DNA of 64,000 nt from Pseudomonas sp. Teo4 (GCF_034387475.1 NZ_JAXCIL010000001.1:1240001-1304000); one strand, 5' to 3'. Positions 41,551 through 51,501 are shown, counted from the first letter of the stretch. The notes: generated by a model not told the origin, from the sequence alone. Numbers and translations: made by a program.

Positions 41551-41880
41551 TTATCGCTTCGCGACCGCGTGCTGCACGCACTGCTCATAATACGTCTGCT
41601 TGATGTCCGCCGGCTTGAGTCGCGAGCGGCTGTTGTAGGTTTGCTCGGTAATGCCAAAGGCGGTCATGCGCATCCAGGGCTTGGGGAATTTGCGTACCTG
41701 CAGTTTCTTGCGGGTGGCGTACAGGGTCACCCCGGAGAGCTTGGCCTGCTGGGCCTCGGCGGCGATCTGCGAACCCCAGCCACAGACGTGGCGATCATTC
41801 TGGCTCAGCGTCCTGGCCTGGGCGCCAAAGGCGATCGTGGCCATCAGGCAGCCGGCCATCGTTGCTAGAAGTACCCGCAT
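41551..41880 (-). CDS. Hypothetical secreted protein
   Basis: 109 aa. N-terminal signal peptide (MRVLLATMAGCLMATIAFGAQA), mature protein of ~87 residues with two cysteines (HVCGWGS, YEQCVQH) near the ends that could pair. No family recognised. The 180 bp gap to the OsmC gene is AT-rich and has only the terminator. Confidence 0.7.
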   Translation of the reverse strand: MRVLLATMAGCLMATIAFGAQARTLSQNDRHVCGWGSQIAAEAQQAKLSGVTLYATRKKLQVRKFPKPWMRMTAFGITEQTYNSRSRLKPADIKQTYYEQCVQHAVAKR

Positions 41881-42064
41881 GTTGCTGTCCTAAGCGTCTG
41901 AAGGAGAAGGGAGTTTGCCTTCCATCAACAGGCCTGGGGGCCAGCAATTTGCTGTCAGGTGGTGGCGATGCGACTTCGAATCGCCAGCGTGGTTGGCATG
42001 CACGGGCCCGGGAAGTCATGCACTGTAGGCGACACCATTAGAAATACCGCGCCGAGTGTATGTG

Positions 42065-42073
42065 ATCGTACAA
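42065..42073. promoter_or_regulatory. Operator half-site ATCGTACAA before the GntR regulator
   Basis: The nine bases ATCGTACAA, 47 bp before the regulator start, are identical to the left half of the operator at 49044-49062. The right half is weaker. Likely autoregulatory. Confidence 0.6.
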
Positions 42074-42120
42074 CTGCTTGCGCTATCATGACGGCTGTCT
42101 TTCAAGGTGAAATACAGGGC

Positions 42121-42870
42121 ATGACAGAGCAACAGGTACAGGCAAGAACCCGGCGCAAGCCGCGCAGTCTGGCCCAGGAACTGGTCACGGTGCTGACCGA
42201 GCGTATCCGCAGCGGCCAGCTCAAGCGTGGTGACAAGCTGCCGACCGAATCGCAGATCATGGCCGAAGAGGGCGTGAGCCGCACGGTCGTGCGTGAAGCG
42301 ATCTCGCGGCTGCAGGCGGCTGGGCAGGTCGAGACCCGCCATGGCATCGGCACCTTCGTGCTGGATGCGCCAGCTACCGGCGGTTTCCGCATCGACCCGG
42401 CGACCGTGGTCACCCTGCGTGAAGTGCTGGCGGTGCTGGAATTGCGCATTGCCCTGGAGATCGAGTCGGCGGGCCTCGCGGCCCAGCGGCGCAGCGACGA
42501 GGAACTGGCCGGCATGCGTGCCGCGCTGGATGAACTCAATGAAGGCGTTGCCCATGCTTCGGACGCGGTGTCGGCGGACTTCCAGTTCCACCTGCGCATT
42601 GCCCAGGCCAGTGGCAACCATTACTTCGCCGACATCATCAACCACCTGGGCACCAGCATCATCCCGCGCACCCGGCTGAATTCGGCGCGCCTGGCCCATG
42701 ACGACCAGGCGCATTACATGAGCCGGCTGAGCCATGAGCATGAAGCGATTTACGAGGCGATTGCCCGGCGCGACAGCGAAGGGGCGAAGATGGCCATGCG
42801 CATGCATCTGAGCAACAGCCGTGAGCGCTTGCGTCAGGCGCATGAGGAAGCTGAGGCGCAAGGGGCCTGA
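42121..42870 (+). CDS. FadR-subfamily GntR transcriptional regulator of hexarate catabolism
   Basis: 249 aa. N-terminal winged helix (ELVTVLTERIRSGQLKRGDKLPTESQIMAEEGVSRTVVREAISRLQAAGQVETRHGIGTF) and C-terminal FCD ligand-binding helices (LRIALEIESAGLAA ... FHLRIAQASGNHYF ... HYMSRLSHEHEAIYEAI). FCD regulators sense carboxylic acids. It lies upstream of the galactarate/glucarate operon, from which it is separated by a terminator and an inverted-repeat element; ATCGTACAA motifs at both promoters support its control of the operon. Galactarate or glucarate (or a breakdown product) is the likely inducer. Confidence 0.9.
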   Translation: MTEQQVQARTRRKPRSLAQELVTVLTERIRSGQLKRGDKLPTESQIMAEEGVSRTVVREAISRLQAAGQVETRHGIGTFVLDAPATGGFRIDPATVVTLREVLAVLELRIALEIESAGLAAQRRSDEELAGMRAALDELNEGVAHASDAVSADFQFHLRIAQASGNHYFADIINHLGTSIIPRTRLNSARLAHDDQAHYMSRLSHEHEAIYEAIARRDSEGAKMAMRMHLSNSRERLRQAHEEAEAQGA

Positions 42871-42910
42871 GGTTTGAAGGTGCATGCCTTGGAAGGTTCG
42901 GTGCCTGTTA

Positions 42911-43131
42911 GATTGAGCGCCGCCCGCGCGGCGCATCGCGAGCAAGGCTCGCTCCTACGTTTGTTTCGGGCCAATTATTCCTGCGGAAGTTGCGCGCGAA
43001 CGCTTTGGCGCACGACTCGAAGTCGCGTCGAACGAACAAGGCGGTCGCGCGCGTCTGTCACAGACATTACTGGCCCGAAAAAACGTAGGAGCGAGCCTTG
43101 CTCGCGATGCGCGCGCGGGCGGCGCTCGATC
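42911..43131 (-). repeat. Structured ~220 bp inverted-repeat element, copy A
   Basis: Long element with terminal inverted repeats (GATTGAGCGCCGCC ... GGCGGCGCTCGATC), each holding a GTAG-headed REP hairpin (GCGAGCAAGGCTCGC), and a ~155 bp core also partly palindromic. It aligns over its full length with copies B and C in reverse. It lies between the GntR gene and the dehydrogenase end. No ORF. Confidence 0.85.
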
Positions 43132-43170
43132 TACTGAACGGCGCAAACCTGACGCCGGACACACTAAAAA

Positions 43171-43196
43171 AGCCCCGCATATGCGGGGCTTTCTTT
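43171..43196. terminator. Two-way terminator after the semialdehyde dehydrogenase
   Basis: AGCCCCGCAT/ATGCGGGGCT is a 10 bp perfect stem with a run of A on one side and T-rich sequence on the other. It serves the minus-strand operon that ends at 43209. Confidence 0.85.
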
Positions 43197-43208
43197 GTAT
43201 CAGGACAA

Positions 43209-44789
43209 TCAGATCGCCCCATCACTCCACTGCCCGTTGACCAGGCGACGCAGCCCCAGCGGGTTGCTGTCACGCAGCGCTTCAGGCAGCAGCGCCTGCG
43301 GGTAGTTCTGGTAGCACACCGGGCGCAGGAAGCGGTCGATGGCCAGGGTGCCGACCGAGGTACCACGGGCATCGGACGTTGCCGGGTATGGCCCGCCATG
43401 TACCATCGCATCGCACACTTCCACGCCGGTCGGGTAACCGTTGACCAGAATGCGGCCTACTTTTTCTTCCAGCAACGGCACCAGCCAGGCGAAGGCTTCG
43501 AAGTCCTCAGGCTCGCCGATCAACGTGGCGGTCAGTTGGCCGCGCAGGCCCAGCAGGGCGGCGCGCAGTTCGGCGTTGTCCTTGGCTTCAACGGCCACGG
43601 TGGTCGGGCCAAATACTTCTTCCTGCAGCAGCGGGTCGGAATCGACCAGCAGGCGGGCATCGGCCTTGAACAGTTGGGCGCGGGCCTGGCTGCCTTCTTG
43701 CGGCTGGCCGGCCAGGTGCTCGATACCGGTGTGGGCGTGCAGGTGCTCGAGGCCGCCGACGTAGCTGCGCAGGCCGCCAGCGTTAAGCATGGTTTGGCCG
43801 GCTTGCTGGTCCAGTTGCTGGCCCAGGTCAGCCAGCAACTGGCTGTACTGCGGCGATTGCAGGCCGATCACCAGGCCCGGGTTGGTGCAGAACTGGCCGG
43901 CGCCCAGGCATACGGAACCTGCCAGCTCACGGGCGATGGCTTCGCCACGCTTGGCCAAGGCTCCCGGCAGGATGATCACCGGGTTGATGCTGGACATCTC
44001 GGCGAATACCGGAATCGGCTGTGGACGCTCGGCGGCCATGCGGCACAGGGCATCGCCGCCTTTGAGCGAACCGGTGAAACCGACTGCCTGGATGGCCGGG
44101 TGCTTGACCAGCCACTCGCCGACGCCGCCACCAAAGACCATGTTGAACACGCCTTTGGGCATGCCGGTACGTTCGGCGGCGCGGATGATCGCGGCACCGA
44201 CCAGGTCGGCGGTGGCCATGTGGCCGCTGTGGGCCTTGAACACCACCGGGCAGCCGGCGGCGAAGGCGGCAGCGGTATCGCCACCGGCGGTGGAGAAGGC
44301 GAGCGGGAAGTTGCTGGCGCCGAACACGGCCACCGGGCCGACGCCGATGCGCATCTGGCGCAGGTCGACGCGTGGCAGCGGTTGGCGCTCTGGCAGGGCC
44401 AGGTCGATACGTGCACCGAGGAAGTCGCCACGGCGCAGCACTTGGGCGAACAGGCGCATCTGGCCGCTGGTGCGGCCACGCTCGCCCTGGATACGGCCGG
44501 CTGGCAACGCGGTTTCACGGCAGACAATGGCGACGAAGGCGTCGTCCAGTTCATCCAGTTCGGCGGCAATGGCGTCGAGGAATTCGGCGCGGCGGGCCGG
44601 GCTCAGCTGGCGGAACTCGGCGAAGGCAGCCTTGGCAGCGTTGGCGGCCTGGTCGACTTCGGCCTCGGTGGCCTGGGCGAAGCTGAAGGGCAGGGCCTCG
44701 CCAGTGGTGGCGTCCAGGCTCTGCAGGCGCTGTGGGCCGGCGGCGCTGCGCTGGCCGGCGATGAAGTTGTGGCCGAGGATCTCAGGCAT
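43209..44789 (-). CDS. 2,5-dioxovalerate (alpha-ketoglutarate semialdehyde) dehydrogenase
   Basis: 526 aa, NADP-type aldehyde dehydrogenase of the KGSADH type III group. The general base Glu lies in PVFAEMSSINPV and the catalytic Cys in GAGQFCTNPGLV; GFTGSLKGG binds the cofactor. It makes 2-oxoglutarate from the semialdehyde produced by KdgD, the last step of galactarate/glucarate degradation. It lies downstream of garD on the same strand, with a REP pair between. A ribosome site CAGGAG is 6 bp before the ATG. Frame intact. Confidence 0.92.
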   Translation of the reverse strand: MPEILGHNFIAGQRSAAGPQRLQSLDATTGEALPFSFAQATEAEVDQAANAAKAAFAEFRQLSPARRAEFLDAIAAELDELDDAFVAIVCRETALPAGRIQGERGRTSGQMRLFAQVLRRGDFLGARIDLALPERQPLPRVDLRQMRIGVGPVAVFGASNFPLAFSTAGGDTAAAFAAGCPVVFKAHSGHMATADLVGAAIIRAAERTGMPKGVFNMVFGGGVGEWLVKHPAIQAVGFTGSLKGGDALCRMAAERPQPIPVFAEMSSINPVIILPGALAKRGEAIARELAGSVCLGAGQFCTNPGLVIGLQSPQYSQLLADLGQQLDQQAGQTMLNAGGLRSYVGGLEHLHAHTGIEHLAGQPQEGSQARAQLFKADARLLVDSDPLLQEEVFGPTTVAVEAKDNAELRAALLGLRGQLTATLIGEPEDFEAFAWLVPLLEEKVGRILVNGYPTGVEVCDAMVHGGPYPATSDARGTSVGTLAIDRFLRPVCYQNYPQALLPEALRDSNPLGLRRLVNGQWSDGAI

Positions 44790-44850
44790 GGGGTGCTCCT
44801 GTAGAGGGAAGTGACGAGAGAATGTTTACTTGAAGGTCGTGCTCGGTCTT

Positions 44851-44936
44851 TGTGGGAGCGGGTTTACCCGCGAAGCAGTCGTCGCGGAACATGGCACCGG
44901 CTTCGCCGGTGTTCGCGGGTAAACCCGCTCCCACAG
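44851..44936. repeat. Inverted REP pair (CGGGTTTACCCG type)
   Basis: Near-identical to 36536-36623. It lies in the gap between the dehydrogenase start and garD stop, inside the operon. Confidence 0.87.
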
Positions 44937-44974
44937 GGGGAGCGTCACTGTCGGACACCGAGCATGACGGGGCA

Positions 44975-46527
44975 TCAGGTGATCGGCGCCGGGTTGAACA
45001 GGGTGATGTCGTTGTGCAACTTGTGCTGTTCGGCCCAGGTCTGCTTGCGGCCGCTGGCCACGTCCAGGTAGTAGTGGAACAGCTCCCAGCCCAGTTCTTC
45101 GATGGTCGAACGGCCACTGGCGATGCGCCCGGCGTCGACGTCGATCAGGTCGGGCCAGCGTTGGGCCAGTTCAGTACGGGTGCAGACCTTGACTACCGGT
45201 GCCATGGCCAAGCCGTAAGGCGTGCCACGGCCGGTGGTGAACACGTGCAGGTTCATGCCGGCAGCCAGCTGCAGGGTGCCGCAGACGAAGTCGCTGGCTG
45301 GGGTGGCACAGAAGATCAGGCCTTTGCGATTGACCCGCTCGCCAGGGCCGAGCACACCCTGGATGGCGCCGCTGCCGGACTTGACGATCGAACCCAGGGA
45401 TTTTTCGACGATATTGGACAAGCCGCCCTTCTTGTTGCCCGGCGTGGTGTTGGCGCTGCGGTCGGCCGCGCCTTGTTGCAGGTAGCGGTCGTACCAGTCC
45501 ATCTCGCGCACCAGGGCGTCGGCGACTTCCTGGTTCTCGGCGCGGGAGGTGAGCATGTAGATGGCGTCGCGCACTTCGGTCACTTCGGAGAACAGCACGG
45601 TGGCGCCGGCACGCACCAGCAGGTCGGCGGCAAAGCCCAGGGCCGGGTTGGCGGTGATGCCGGAGAAGGCATCGCTGCCGCCGCACTGCATGCCCAGAAT
45701 CAGTTCGCTGGCCGGCACGGTTTCACGGCGGCGTTGGTCGAGCTTCTTCAGGCGGGTTTCGGCCAGTTCCATGATCTGCTCGATCATTTCGACAAAACCG
45801 AGGCTGGCATCCTGCAGGCGGTACAGCCAAGGCTCGCTGAGGTCCACCGATGGGTCGTTCTCGTGCATCACCTGGCCGGCCTGGAGCTTTTCGCAACCCA
45901 GGCTGATCACCAGCGCCTCGCCACCCAGGTTCGGGTTGCGCGCCAGGTTGCGCACGGTACGGATCGGGATGTAGGCATCGCGCGCGTTGATGGCCACGCC
46001 GCAGCCGTAGCTGTGGGTCAGGGCAACCACGTCGTCGACGTTGGGGTATTTGGGCAGCAGTTCGCTGCGGATGCGCTTGACCGCGTGTTCGAGCACGCCG
46101 GTAACGCATTGCACGGTGGTGGTGATACCGAGAATGTTGCGGGTGCCGACGGTGCCGTCGGCGTTGCGGTAGCCTTCGAAAGTGAAGCCGTCCAGCGGCG
46201 GCAGGGGGCAGGCACCGCGTCGCAGCGCGGCAGGCTGTCCAGCTCGGGGGCCGACGGCATGGATAGCTGGCTCTCCTGCACCCAGCTGCCCTGGCGCAGG
46301 TCTTCGAGGGCGTAGCCGATAATCTGCCCGTAGCGGCGCACCGGCTCGCCCTTGGCGATGTCCACAGTGGCCACCTTGTGGCTTTGCGGCACACCTTCGA
46401 TCAGGGTCAGGCCGTCGGCGAAACGGGCGCCTTCGCCCAGGCCACCGTCGTTGACCACGACTACGACATTGTCGTCATCGTGAAGGCGGACGTAGCGGGG
46501 CGAGTCGGAGTGTTCGATCAACTGCAT
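44975..46527 (-). CDS. garD: Galactarate dehydratase GarD, with one probable sequencing frameshift
   Basis: The two halves join to 517 aa, as normal for GarD (UxaA/altronate-hydrolase family), which removes water from D-galactarate (meso) to give 5-dehydro-4-deoxy-D-glucarate. N-terminal SAF-like domain ([20 protein letters not shown]) is in one frame; the rest ([63 protein letters not shown]) is in another. The break is in the G/C run at about 46204-46208, where one base is missing. The order of transcription is kdgD-gudP-garD-dehydrogenase. Confidence 0.92.
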
Positions 46528-46606
46528 GTTGGGGCCCTACTTGTCAGGTTCTCAGGCTTTTGTACGTCCGCCCGCGCACGGCGGCTGCCGGCGCGGGCGT
46601 GTTCTT

Positions 46607-47971
46607 TCAGTGGCGCGAGCTGGCCAGTTCGCCGGTGGCGCCTGGCTCGGCTTCAACCTTTGGGTCGTCGCGCAACTCGATCCGCTTGATCGGGCCGACG
46701 ATCACCAGGTAGCTGAACACCGCCACCAGCGCGTTGGCACCGACATACACCAGTGCCCACTTGAACGAACCGGTGGCACTGATGATGTAGCCGATGACGA
46801 TCGGCGTGGTGATCGAGGCGATGTTGCCGAAGGTGTTGAACAGGCCACCGGAGAGGCCGGCGATCTGCTTGGGCGAGGTGTCGGCGACCACCGCCCAGCC
46901 CAGTGCACCGATGCCTTTGCCGAAGAAGGCCAGGGTCATGAAGCCCACGACCATCCATTCGGCATCGACGTAGTTGCAGAACACCATGGTGGTCGACAGC
47001 AGCAGGCCACAGACGATCGGCAGCTTGCGGGCGAAGGTCAGCGAGTTGCCACGGCGCAGCAGCCAGTCGGAAATCACACCGCCGAGCACCCCGCCAATGA
47101 AGCCGCAAACCGCTGGCAGCGAGGCGATGAAGCCCGCCTTGAGGATGGTCATGCCACGTTCCTGCACCAGGTACACCGGGAACCAGGTGAGGAAGAAGTA
47201 GGTGATGGCGTTGATGCAGTACTGGCCCAGGTACACGCCCAGGAGCATGCGGCTGGTCAGCAGTTGCTTGATGTAGCCCCACTTCGGCCCTGTGTTGGCG
47301 CCGCGTTTCTGGTCCATGTCCACCAGGCCGCCGTTCTGCTCGATGTGTTCGAGCTCGTCCTGGCTGATACGCGGGTGCTGGCGCGGGTTGTAGATGGTCT
47401 TCAGCCACACCATCGAGAACACGATGCCGAGTGCACCCATGACCACGAACACGTGCTCCCAGCCGAAGCTGAACACGATCCAGCCCATGATTGGAGCGAA
47501 CAGCGCAGTGGCGAAGTATTGCGCCGAGTTGAAGATCGCCGAGGCCGTACCGCGTTCCTGGGTAGGGAACCAGGCCGCGACGATGCGGGCGTTGCCCGGG
47601 AACGACGGGGCTTCGGCGAAACCGACCAGAAAGCGCAGGGTGAACAGGGTCACGACCGCCCAGGCCACCGGCAGACCGCCGACGAAGCCCTGCAGCAGGG
47701 TGAACAGCGACCAGGTGAAGATACTGAAGGCGTAGACGTTCTTGGAACCGAAACGATCGAGCAGCCAGCCACCAGGAATCTGGCCAGCCACGTAAGCCCA
47801 TCCGAAGGCGGAGAAGATATAACCGAGGGTTACGGCGTCAATGCCGAGGTCTTTCTGCAGGCTGGAGCCTGCGATGGCGATGGTAGCTCTGTCGGCATAG
47901 TTGATCGTGGTCACCAGGAACAGCATGAACAGGATCAGGTAGCGCACATGCGTCTTTTTAGTCGCTTGCAT
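46607..47971 (-). CDS. gudP: MFS hexarate transporter, GudP-like
   Basis: 454 aa with twelve membrane helices, anion:cation symporter family of the major facilitator superfamily. N-terminal HVRYLILFMLFLVTTINYADRATIAIAGSSLQKDLGIDAVTLGYIFSAFGWAYV is typical of GudP/GarP. It would import D-glucarate and galactarate by proton symport. Frame fully intact, unlike its neighbours. It follows kdgD with a 103 bp gap and precedes garD. Confidence 0.93.
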   Translation of the reverse strand: MQATKKTHVRYLILFMLFLVTTINYADRATIAIAGSSLQKDLGIDAVTLGYIFSAFGWAYVAGQIPGGWLLDRFGSKNVYAFSIFTWSLFTLLQGFVGGLPVAWAVVTLFTLRFLVGFAEAPSFPGNARIVAAWFPTQERGTASAIFNSAQYFATALFAPIMGWIVFSFGWEHVFVVMGALGIVFSMVWLKTIYNPRQHPRISQDELEHIEQNGGLVDMDQKRGANTGPKWGYIKQLLTSRMLLGVYLGQYCINAITYFFLTWFPVYLVQERGMTILKAGFIASLPAVCGFIGGVLGGVISDWLLRRGNSLTFARKLPIVCGLLLSTTMVFCNYVDAEWMVVGFMTLAFFGKGIGALGWAVVADTSPKQIAGLSGGLFNTFGNIASITTPIVIGYIISATGSFKWALVYVGANALVAVFSYLVIVGPIKRIELRDDPKVEAEPGATGELASSRH

Positions 47972-48074
47972 GCTGGTAAATCTCCCACTAGTTATTTTTG
48001 TGCGGGCTCACGAGTTGTAACCGGAGTGGGGGCAGCCCACTCCGGGTGCGGCAATGGCAGGCCGCAGGGGTCGC

Positions 48075-48983
48075 TTATTGCGGACCCATCTTGTCCATCA
48101 GAGCTGCGAGCATTTCGTATTCTTCGTTGGTCAGGTCGGTCAGCGGGGTACGCACCGGGCCTGCGTCGTAACCGGCGATCTTGGCGCCAGCCTTGACGAT
48201 GCTCACGGCGTAACCGGCTTTACGGTTACGGATGTCCAGGTATGGCAGGAAGAAATCGTCGATCAGCTTGGCAACGGTGGCGTGATCGTCCTTGGCGATG
48301 GCGTGGTAGAAGTCCATCGCGGTTTTCGGGATGAAGTTGAACACCGCCGACGAGTAGACCGGCACGCCCAAGGCCTTGTAAGCCGCAGCATACACCTCGG
48401 CAGTCGGCAGGCCACCCAGGTAGCTGAAACGGTCGCCCATGCGGCGACGGATCGACACCATCAGCTCGATGTCGCCCAGGCCATCCTTGTAGCCGATCAG
48501 GTTCGGGCAGCGCTCGGCCAGCTTTTCCAGCAGGTCGGCGTTCAGGCGGCAGACGTTGCGGTTGTAAACCACCACACCGATGTTCACCGATTTGCACACG
48601 GCTTCGACGTGGGCGGCAACGCCGTCCTGGCTGGCTTCGGTCAGGTAGTGCGGCAGCAGCAGCAGGCCTTTGGCGCCCAGGCGCTCAGCTTCTTGCGCGT
48701 ATTCGATGGCCTGGCGGGTAGAGCCGCCGACGCCGGCGAGGATTGGCACCGACTTGGCGCAGGTGTCGACGGCGGTCTTGATGATCTGGCTGTATTCGCT
48801 GGCAGCCAGCGAGAAGAACTCACCGGTGCCGCCGGCAGCGAACAGGGCGCTGGCGCCATGGGGGCGAGCCATTCCAGGCGCTTGATGTAGCCAGCCTGGT
48901 TGAAGTCGCCCTGGGCATTGAAGTCGGTTACGGGGAACGACAGCAGGCCGTGGGAGAGGATGGTTGAGTTCTTGTGGAGTCAT
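48075..48983 (-). CDS. kdgD: 5-dehydro-4-deoxyglucarate dehydratase KdgD, with two probable sequencing frameshifts
   Basis: DapA/NAL-fold enzyme that dehydrates and decarboxylates 5-dehydro-4-deoxyglucarate to 2,5-dioxovalerate. Most is in frame: [72 protein letters not shown], catalytic Lys in [11 protein letters not shown]. The segment [27 protein letters not shown] is out of frame between breaks at ~48860 and ~48965, adding a conserved N-terminal piece; the corrected length is ~303 aa, the family norm. Start set at MTPQEL. It heads the operon; the operator lies 61 bp upstream. Confidence 0.9.
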   Translation of the reverse strand: MTPQELNHPLPRPAVVPRNRLQCPGRLQPGWLHQAPGMARPHGASALFAAGGTGEFFSLAASEYSQIIKTAVDTCAKSVPILAGVGGSTRQAIEYAQEAERLGAKGLLLLPHYLTEASQDGVAAHVEAVCKSVNIGVVVYNRNVCRLNADLLEKLAERCPNLIGYKDGLGDIELMVSIRRRMGDRFSYLGGLPTAEVYAAAYKALGVPVYSSAVFNFIPKTAMDFYHAIAKDDHATVAKLIDDFFLPYLDIRNRKAGYAVSIVKAGAKIAGYDAGPVRTPLTDLTNEEYEMLAALMDKMGPQ

Positions 48984-49043
48984 TGTTGTAGGCATCCTAT
49001 GGCGCTTGGGGTGAAGGGTGATGTTCTGCGTTGGAGGTAAGTT

Positions 49044-49062
49044 ATCGTACAACTTGTGCGAT
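49044..49062. promoter_or_regulatory. Operator of the galactarate/glucarate operon
   Basis: ATCGTACAACTTGTGCGAT is a near-perfect dyad (ATCGTACAA and the inverse of ATCGCACAA around C). It lies 61 bp before kdgD and shares ATCGTACAA with the regulator promoter. Confidence 0.75.
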
Positions 49063-49127
49063 GACTAGTCCCTGCGCAGAAATTTTTAGGTGGGGGTGGC
49101 TCGTCTCGGGATTTGCGGTGGGGCGTG

Positions 49128-49360
49128 GATCGCGCGCCGCCCGCGCGGCGCATCGCGAGCAAGGCTCGCTCCTACGTTTGTTTACGGCCAATAACGCCTG
49201 TGGCAGGCGCGCGCGACCGCCTTGTTTGTTCAGCTCGATATCGCGCCGTGCGCAAAGCGGTCGCGCGCTTTTCCCGCAGGAATAACTGGCCCGAAACAAA
49301 CGTAGGAGCGAGCCTTGCTCGCGATGCGCCGCGCGGGCGGCGCGCGGGCGGCGCGCGATC
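49128..49360 (+). repeat. Structured ~230 bp inverted-repeat element, copy B
   Basis: Ends GATCGCGCGCCGCCCGCG ... GGCGGCGCGCGATC, with REP hairpins inside and a central CGATATCG. Opposite orientation to copy A; together they bracket the galactarate/glucarate operon. It lies between kdgD and the C26 hydrolase gene. No ORF. Confidence 0.87.
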
Positions 49361-49553
49361 TCCCAGGCGCAGAAAATGTCACGACAACCAATCAGTCATC
49401 GTATCTCTTGAAGGGGAGGGAAAAAACGATCGCGGAGACAGGCACAAGCCCGCCGCCCGCTTCCACGGGAAGTATTCTGGGACCAGCAGAGGGTGACCGA
49501 GGAAACGGGGGCGACATTGCGCCGCCCGCGATCAAAGCTAACGAAGCTGAGGG

Positions 49554-50365
49554 TCAGGCCGCCAGGTGGCGGTGGCTGCCCTGGGCCTTGCGGACCTGGG
49601 CGCGGCAGGCGTCGCCAAAGGCCTGGAACATCTTGATCGAGTCAGGGTTCTTCGCAGCCTGCCACTCCGGGTGCCATTGCACGGCGAAGAGGAAGGGCGA
49701 AATGCTCGGTGCGTGAATCGCCTCGACCAGGCCGTCTTCGGCGTGGGCGATAGGCTCGATGCCTTCACCGAGGTTGCGCAGGCCTGGCCATGCAGCGAGT
49801 TGACGCGGATTTCGTCGGTGCCGAGGGTGTCACGCAGCCAGCTGCCCGGCTTGATCTTCACGCTATGGACCTGAGCGTACTGCACGTCCACCGGGTCTTC
49901 CGGGTTTTCACGGTGGTCGTTGAAACCAGGTTCTGCGTAGACCTTCTGGTAGATATCACCACCCAGGGCCACGTTGATTTCCTGCATGCCACGGCAGATG
50001 CCGAAGATCGGCAGGCCACGCTTGATGGCCGCCTTGACCAGCGGCATGTCGAACAGGTCGCGGTTCTTGTCCTGGCCTTTGCCTGGGGTTTCGTTTTCCT
50101 GGCCGTACAGGGTCGGGTCGATGTTGCTGCCGGCACCGGTCAGGTACACGCCGTCGGCCATGTCCAGGTAGGTCTCCAGGTCTTCGACGCCGCAGCAGGT
50201 GGGCACCAGTACCGGGACGCAATCGGAGAACTCGACCAGCGGAGTGATGTATTTGTGGGTCATGACCTGGTAGTCATGGCCTTTGCGCTCTTGCATGCCC
50301 ATGGTCATCAGGACGACGGGTTTGCGCAGGGAGGGTTGTTTGCTGCCAATGTTGCTGTTGGACAT
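49554..50365 (-). CDS. Gamma-glutamyl-gamma-aminobutyrate hydrolase-type peptidase C26, one probable frameshift
   Basis: Corrected length 270 aa. Class I glutamine amidotransferase-fold hydrolase of the PuuD/SpuA group. The nucleophile Cys is in PIFGICRGMQEINVALGG; the upstream YLTGAGSNIDPTLYG is typical. After SLHGQ the frame breaks at ~49783 (one G missing in GGG) and the C-terminus continues in the next frame as LRNLGEGIEPIAHAEDGLVEA ... FLFAVQWHPEW, containing the catalytic His and Glu. It lies between the galactarate operon and the D-lysine genes, on the same strand as both; the substrate may be a gamma-glutamyl amine (inference). Confidence 0.87.
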
Positions 50366-50698
50366 ATGTCACCTTGAGACAGGTCCGACCTGTCGTTGTT
50401 GTGCAGGCGCACGGCCTTGGCCTTGTGTGCTGCCTGAACCCCGAGCACTGCCGGCTCGTCCGAGTCGACGATTCCGGTCGGGGCTTGAGAGATAGATTGC
50501 CAGAGCCGTTCGATATGTCAAACGACTGACAGGGGCTTTGGGGGGTTGGGCGCCGAAATTCGGGGGTTAAACCCTTGCGAGCCTCAGGCGGCAAAGGGTT
50601 TGGCAGGGGCTTAGGTCAATTATATTTAACGATGCAGTTGGGTCATTGCAGCGGTGCAATGATGGCGGCGCTACTGGCCCTATCGCCGGCAAGCCGGC
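50366..50698. other. 333 bp spacer upstream of the C26 hydrolase
   Basis: It contains TGTCAAACGACTGACA (50516-50531, five-base inverted arms TGTCA/TGACA), the palindrome CATTGCA-GCGG-TGCAATG (50644-50661) and a truncated REP at the right end. No ORF with a good start. Confidence 0.5.
50516..50531. promoter_or_regulatory. TGTCA/TGACA inverted site
   Basis: TGTCAAACGACTGACA has the same half-sites as the candidate RpiR operator at 56034, with a different spacer. It might allow the RpiR regulator to control the C26 hydrolase, or be unrelated. Confidence 0.35.
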
Positions 50699-50700
50699 TC
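50675..50700. repeat. Truncated single REP unit
   Basis: TGGCCCTATCGCCGGCAAGCCGGCTC lacks the GTGG end. It overlaps the end of the ATPase gene stop by only a few bases. Confidence 0.6.
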
Positions 50701-51479
50701 AATGCAGTATCTGCGCTAGAAACGCCTTGGCCCGCGCCGTCCGCGGCTGGCTGAAGAACACCTGCGGCGGGCTGTCCTCGATGATCTGCCCACCCTCCAG
50801 GAACAGCACCCGCTCGGCCACCTGCCGGGCAAAGCCCATCTCATGGGTCACGCACAGCATGGTCATGCCCGTGCCGGCCAGTTGCACCAGCACATCCAGC
50901 ACCTCGGCGACCATTTCCGGGTCGAGCGCCGAGGTTGGTTCGTCGAATAGCATGATCCGTGGCTTCATGCACAGTGCCCGAGCGATCGCCACGCGTTGCT
51001 GCTGGCCGCCGGAGAGCTGGTTGGGGTACTTGTGCGCCTGGCTTTCGATGCCGACCTTGCTCAGGTACATCCGCGCGCGTTCCTCGGCGTCCTTGCGCGA
51101 CAGCCCGCGCACGCTGGTAGGGGCCAGCAGGCAATTGTCGAGCACGCTCATGTGCGGGAACAGGTTGAAGTGCTGGAACACCATGCCGATCTCGCTGCGC
51201 ACCTGGGCGGCCTGGCGGGTGGTAGCGGCGAGGTCGGTGCCGTCGACCCGTATGGTGCCTTGTTCGGCCACTTCCAGGCGGTTGATGCAGCGGATCAGCG
51301 TCGACTTGCCCGAGCCGGACGGGCCGCACAGCACGATGCGCTCGCCTTCGCGCACCTTCAGGTCGATGTCACGCAGTACATGGAAGGCGCCATAGTGCTT
51401 GTTAAGGCCATCGATGCTGATCAGCGTCGGGCGCGCGTCGGGTTCAGGGCAAGGCTGGCAACGTTCAGGGGGCGGTCAT
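50699..51479 (-). CDS. Polar amino-acid ABC transporter ATP-binding protein, two probable frameshifts
   Basis: Corrected length 260 aa. Walker A GPSGSGKST, signature LSGGQQQRVAIARAL, Walker B MLFDEPTSALDPE, His loop VTHEMGFARQV. The N-terminus is broken twice by missing C in C-runs (~51430 and ~51468); the correct start is ATG 51479 (MTAPLNVASLALNP), which restores HYGAFHVLRDIDLKV. It energises the two permeases and binding protein upstream in the same operon. The family fits uptake of basic or polar amino acids, here probably lysine. Confidence 0.9.
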
Positions 51480-51501
51480 ATTGTTGTTCTCCCGCGTGGG
51501 T

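Noticed and set aside
46526..48196. 556-residue plus-strand frame across the MFS transporter
   Set aside because: Shadow of gudP, with repetitive low-complexity composition (rich in D, H, E, Q) and no domain.
42911..49360. Composite transposon carrying the galactarate operon
   Set aside because: The ends lack a transposase gene, and I see no clear flanking target duplication; a third copy lies outside at 57 kb.
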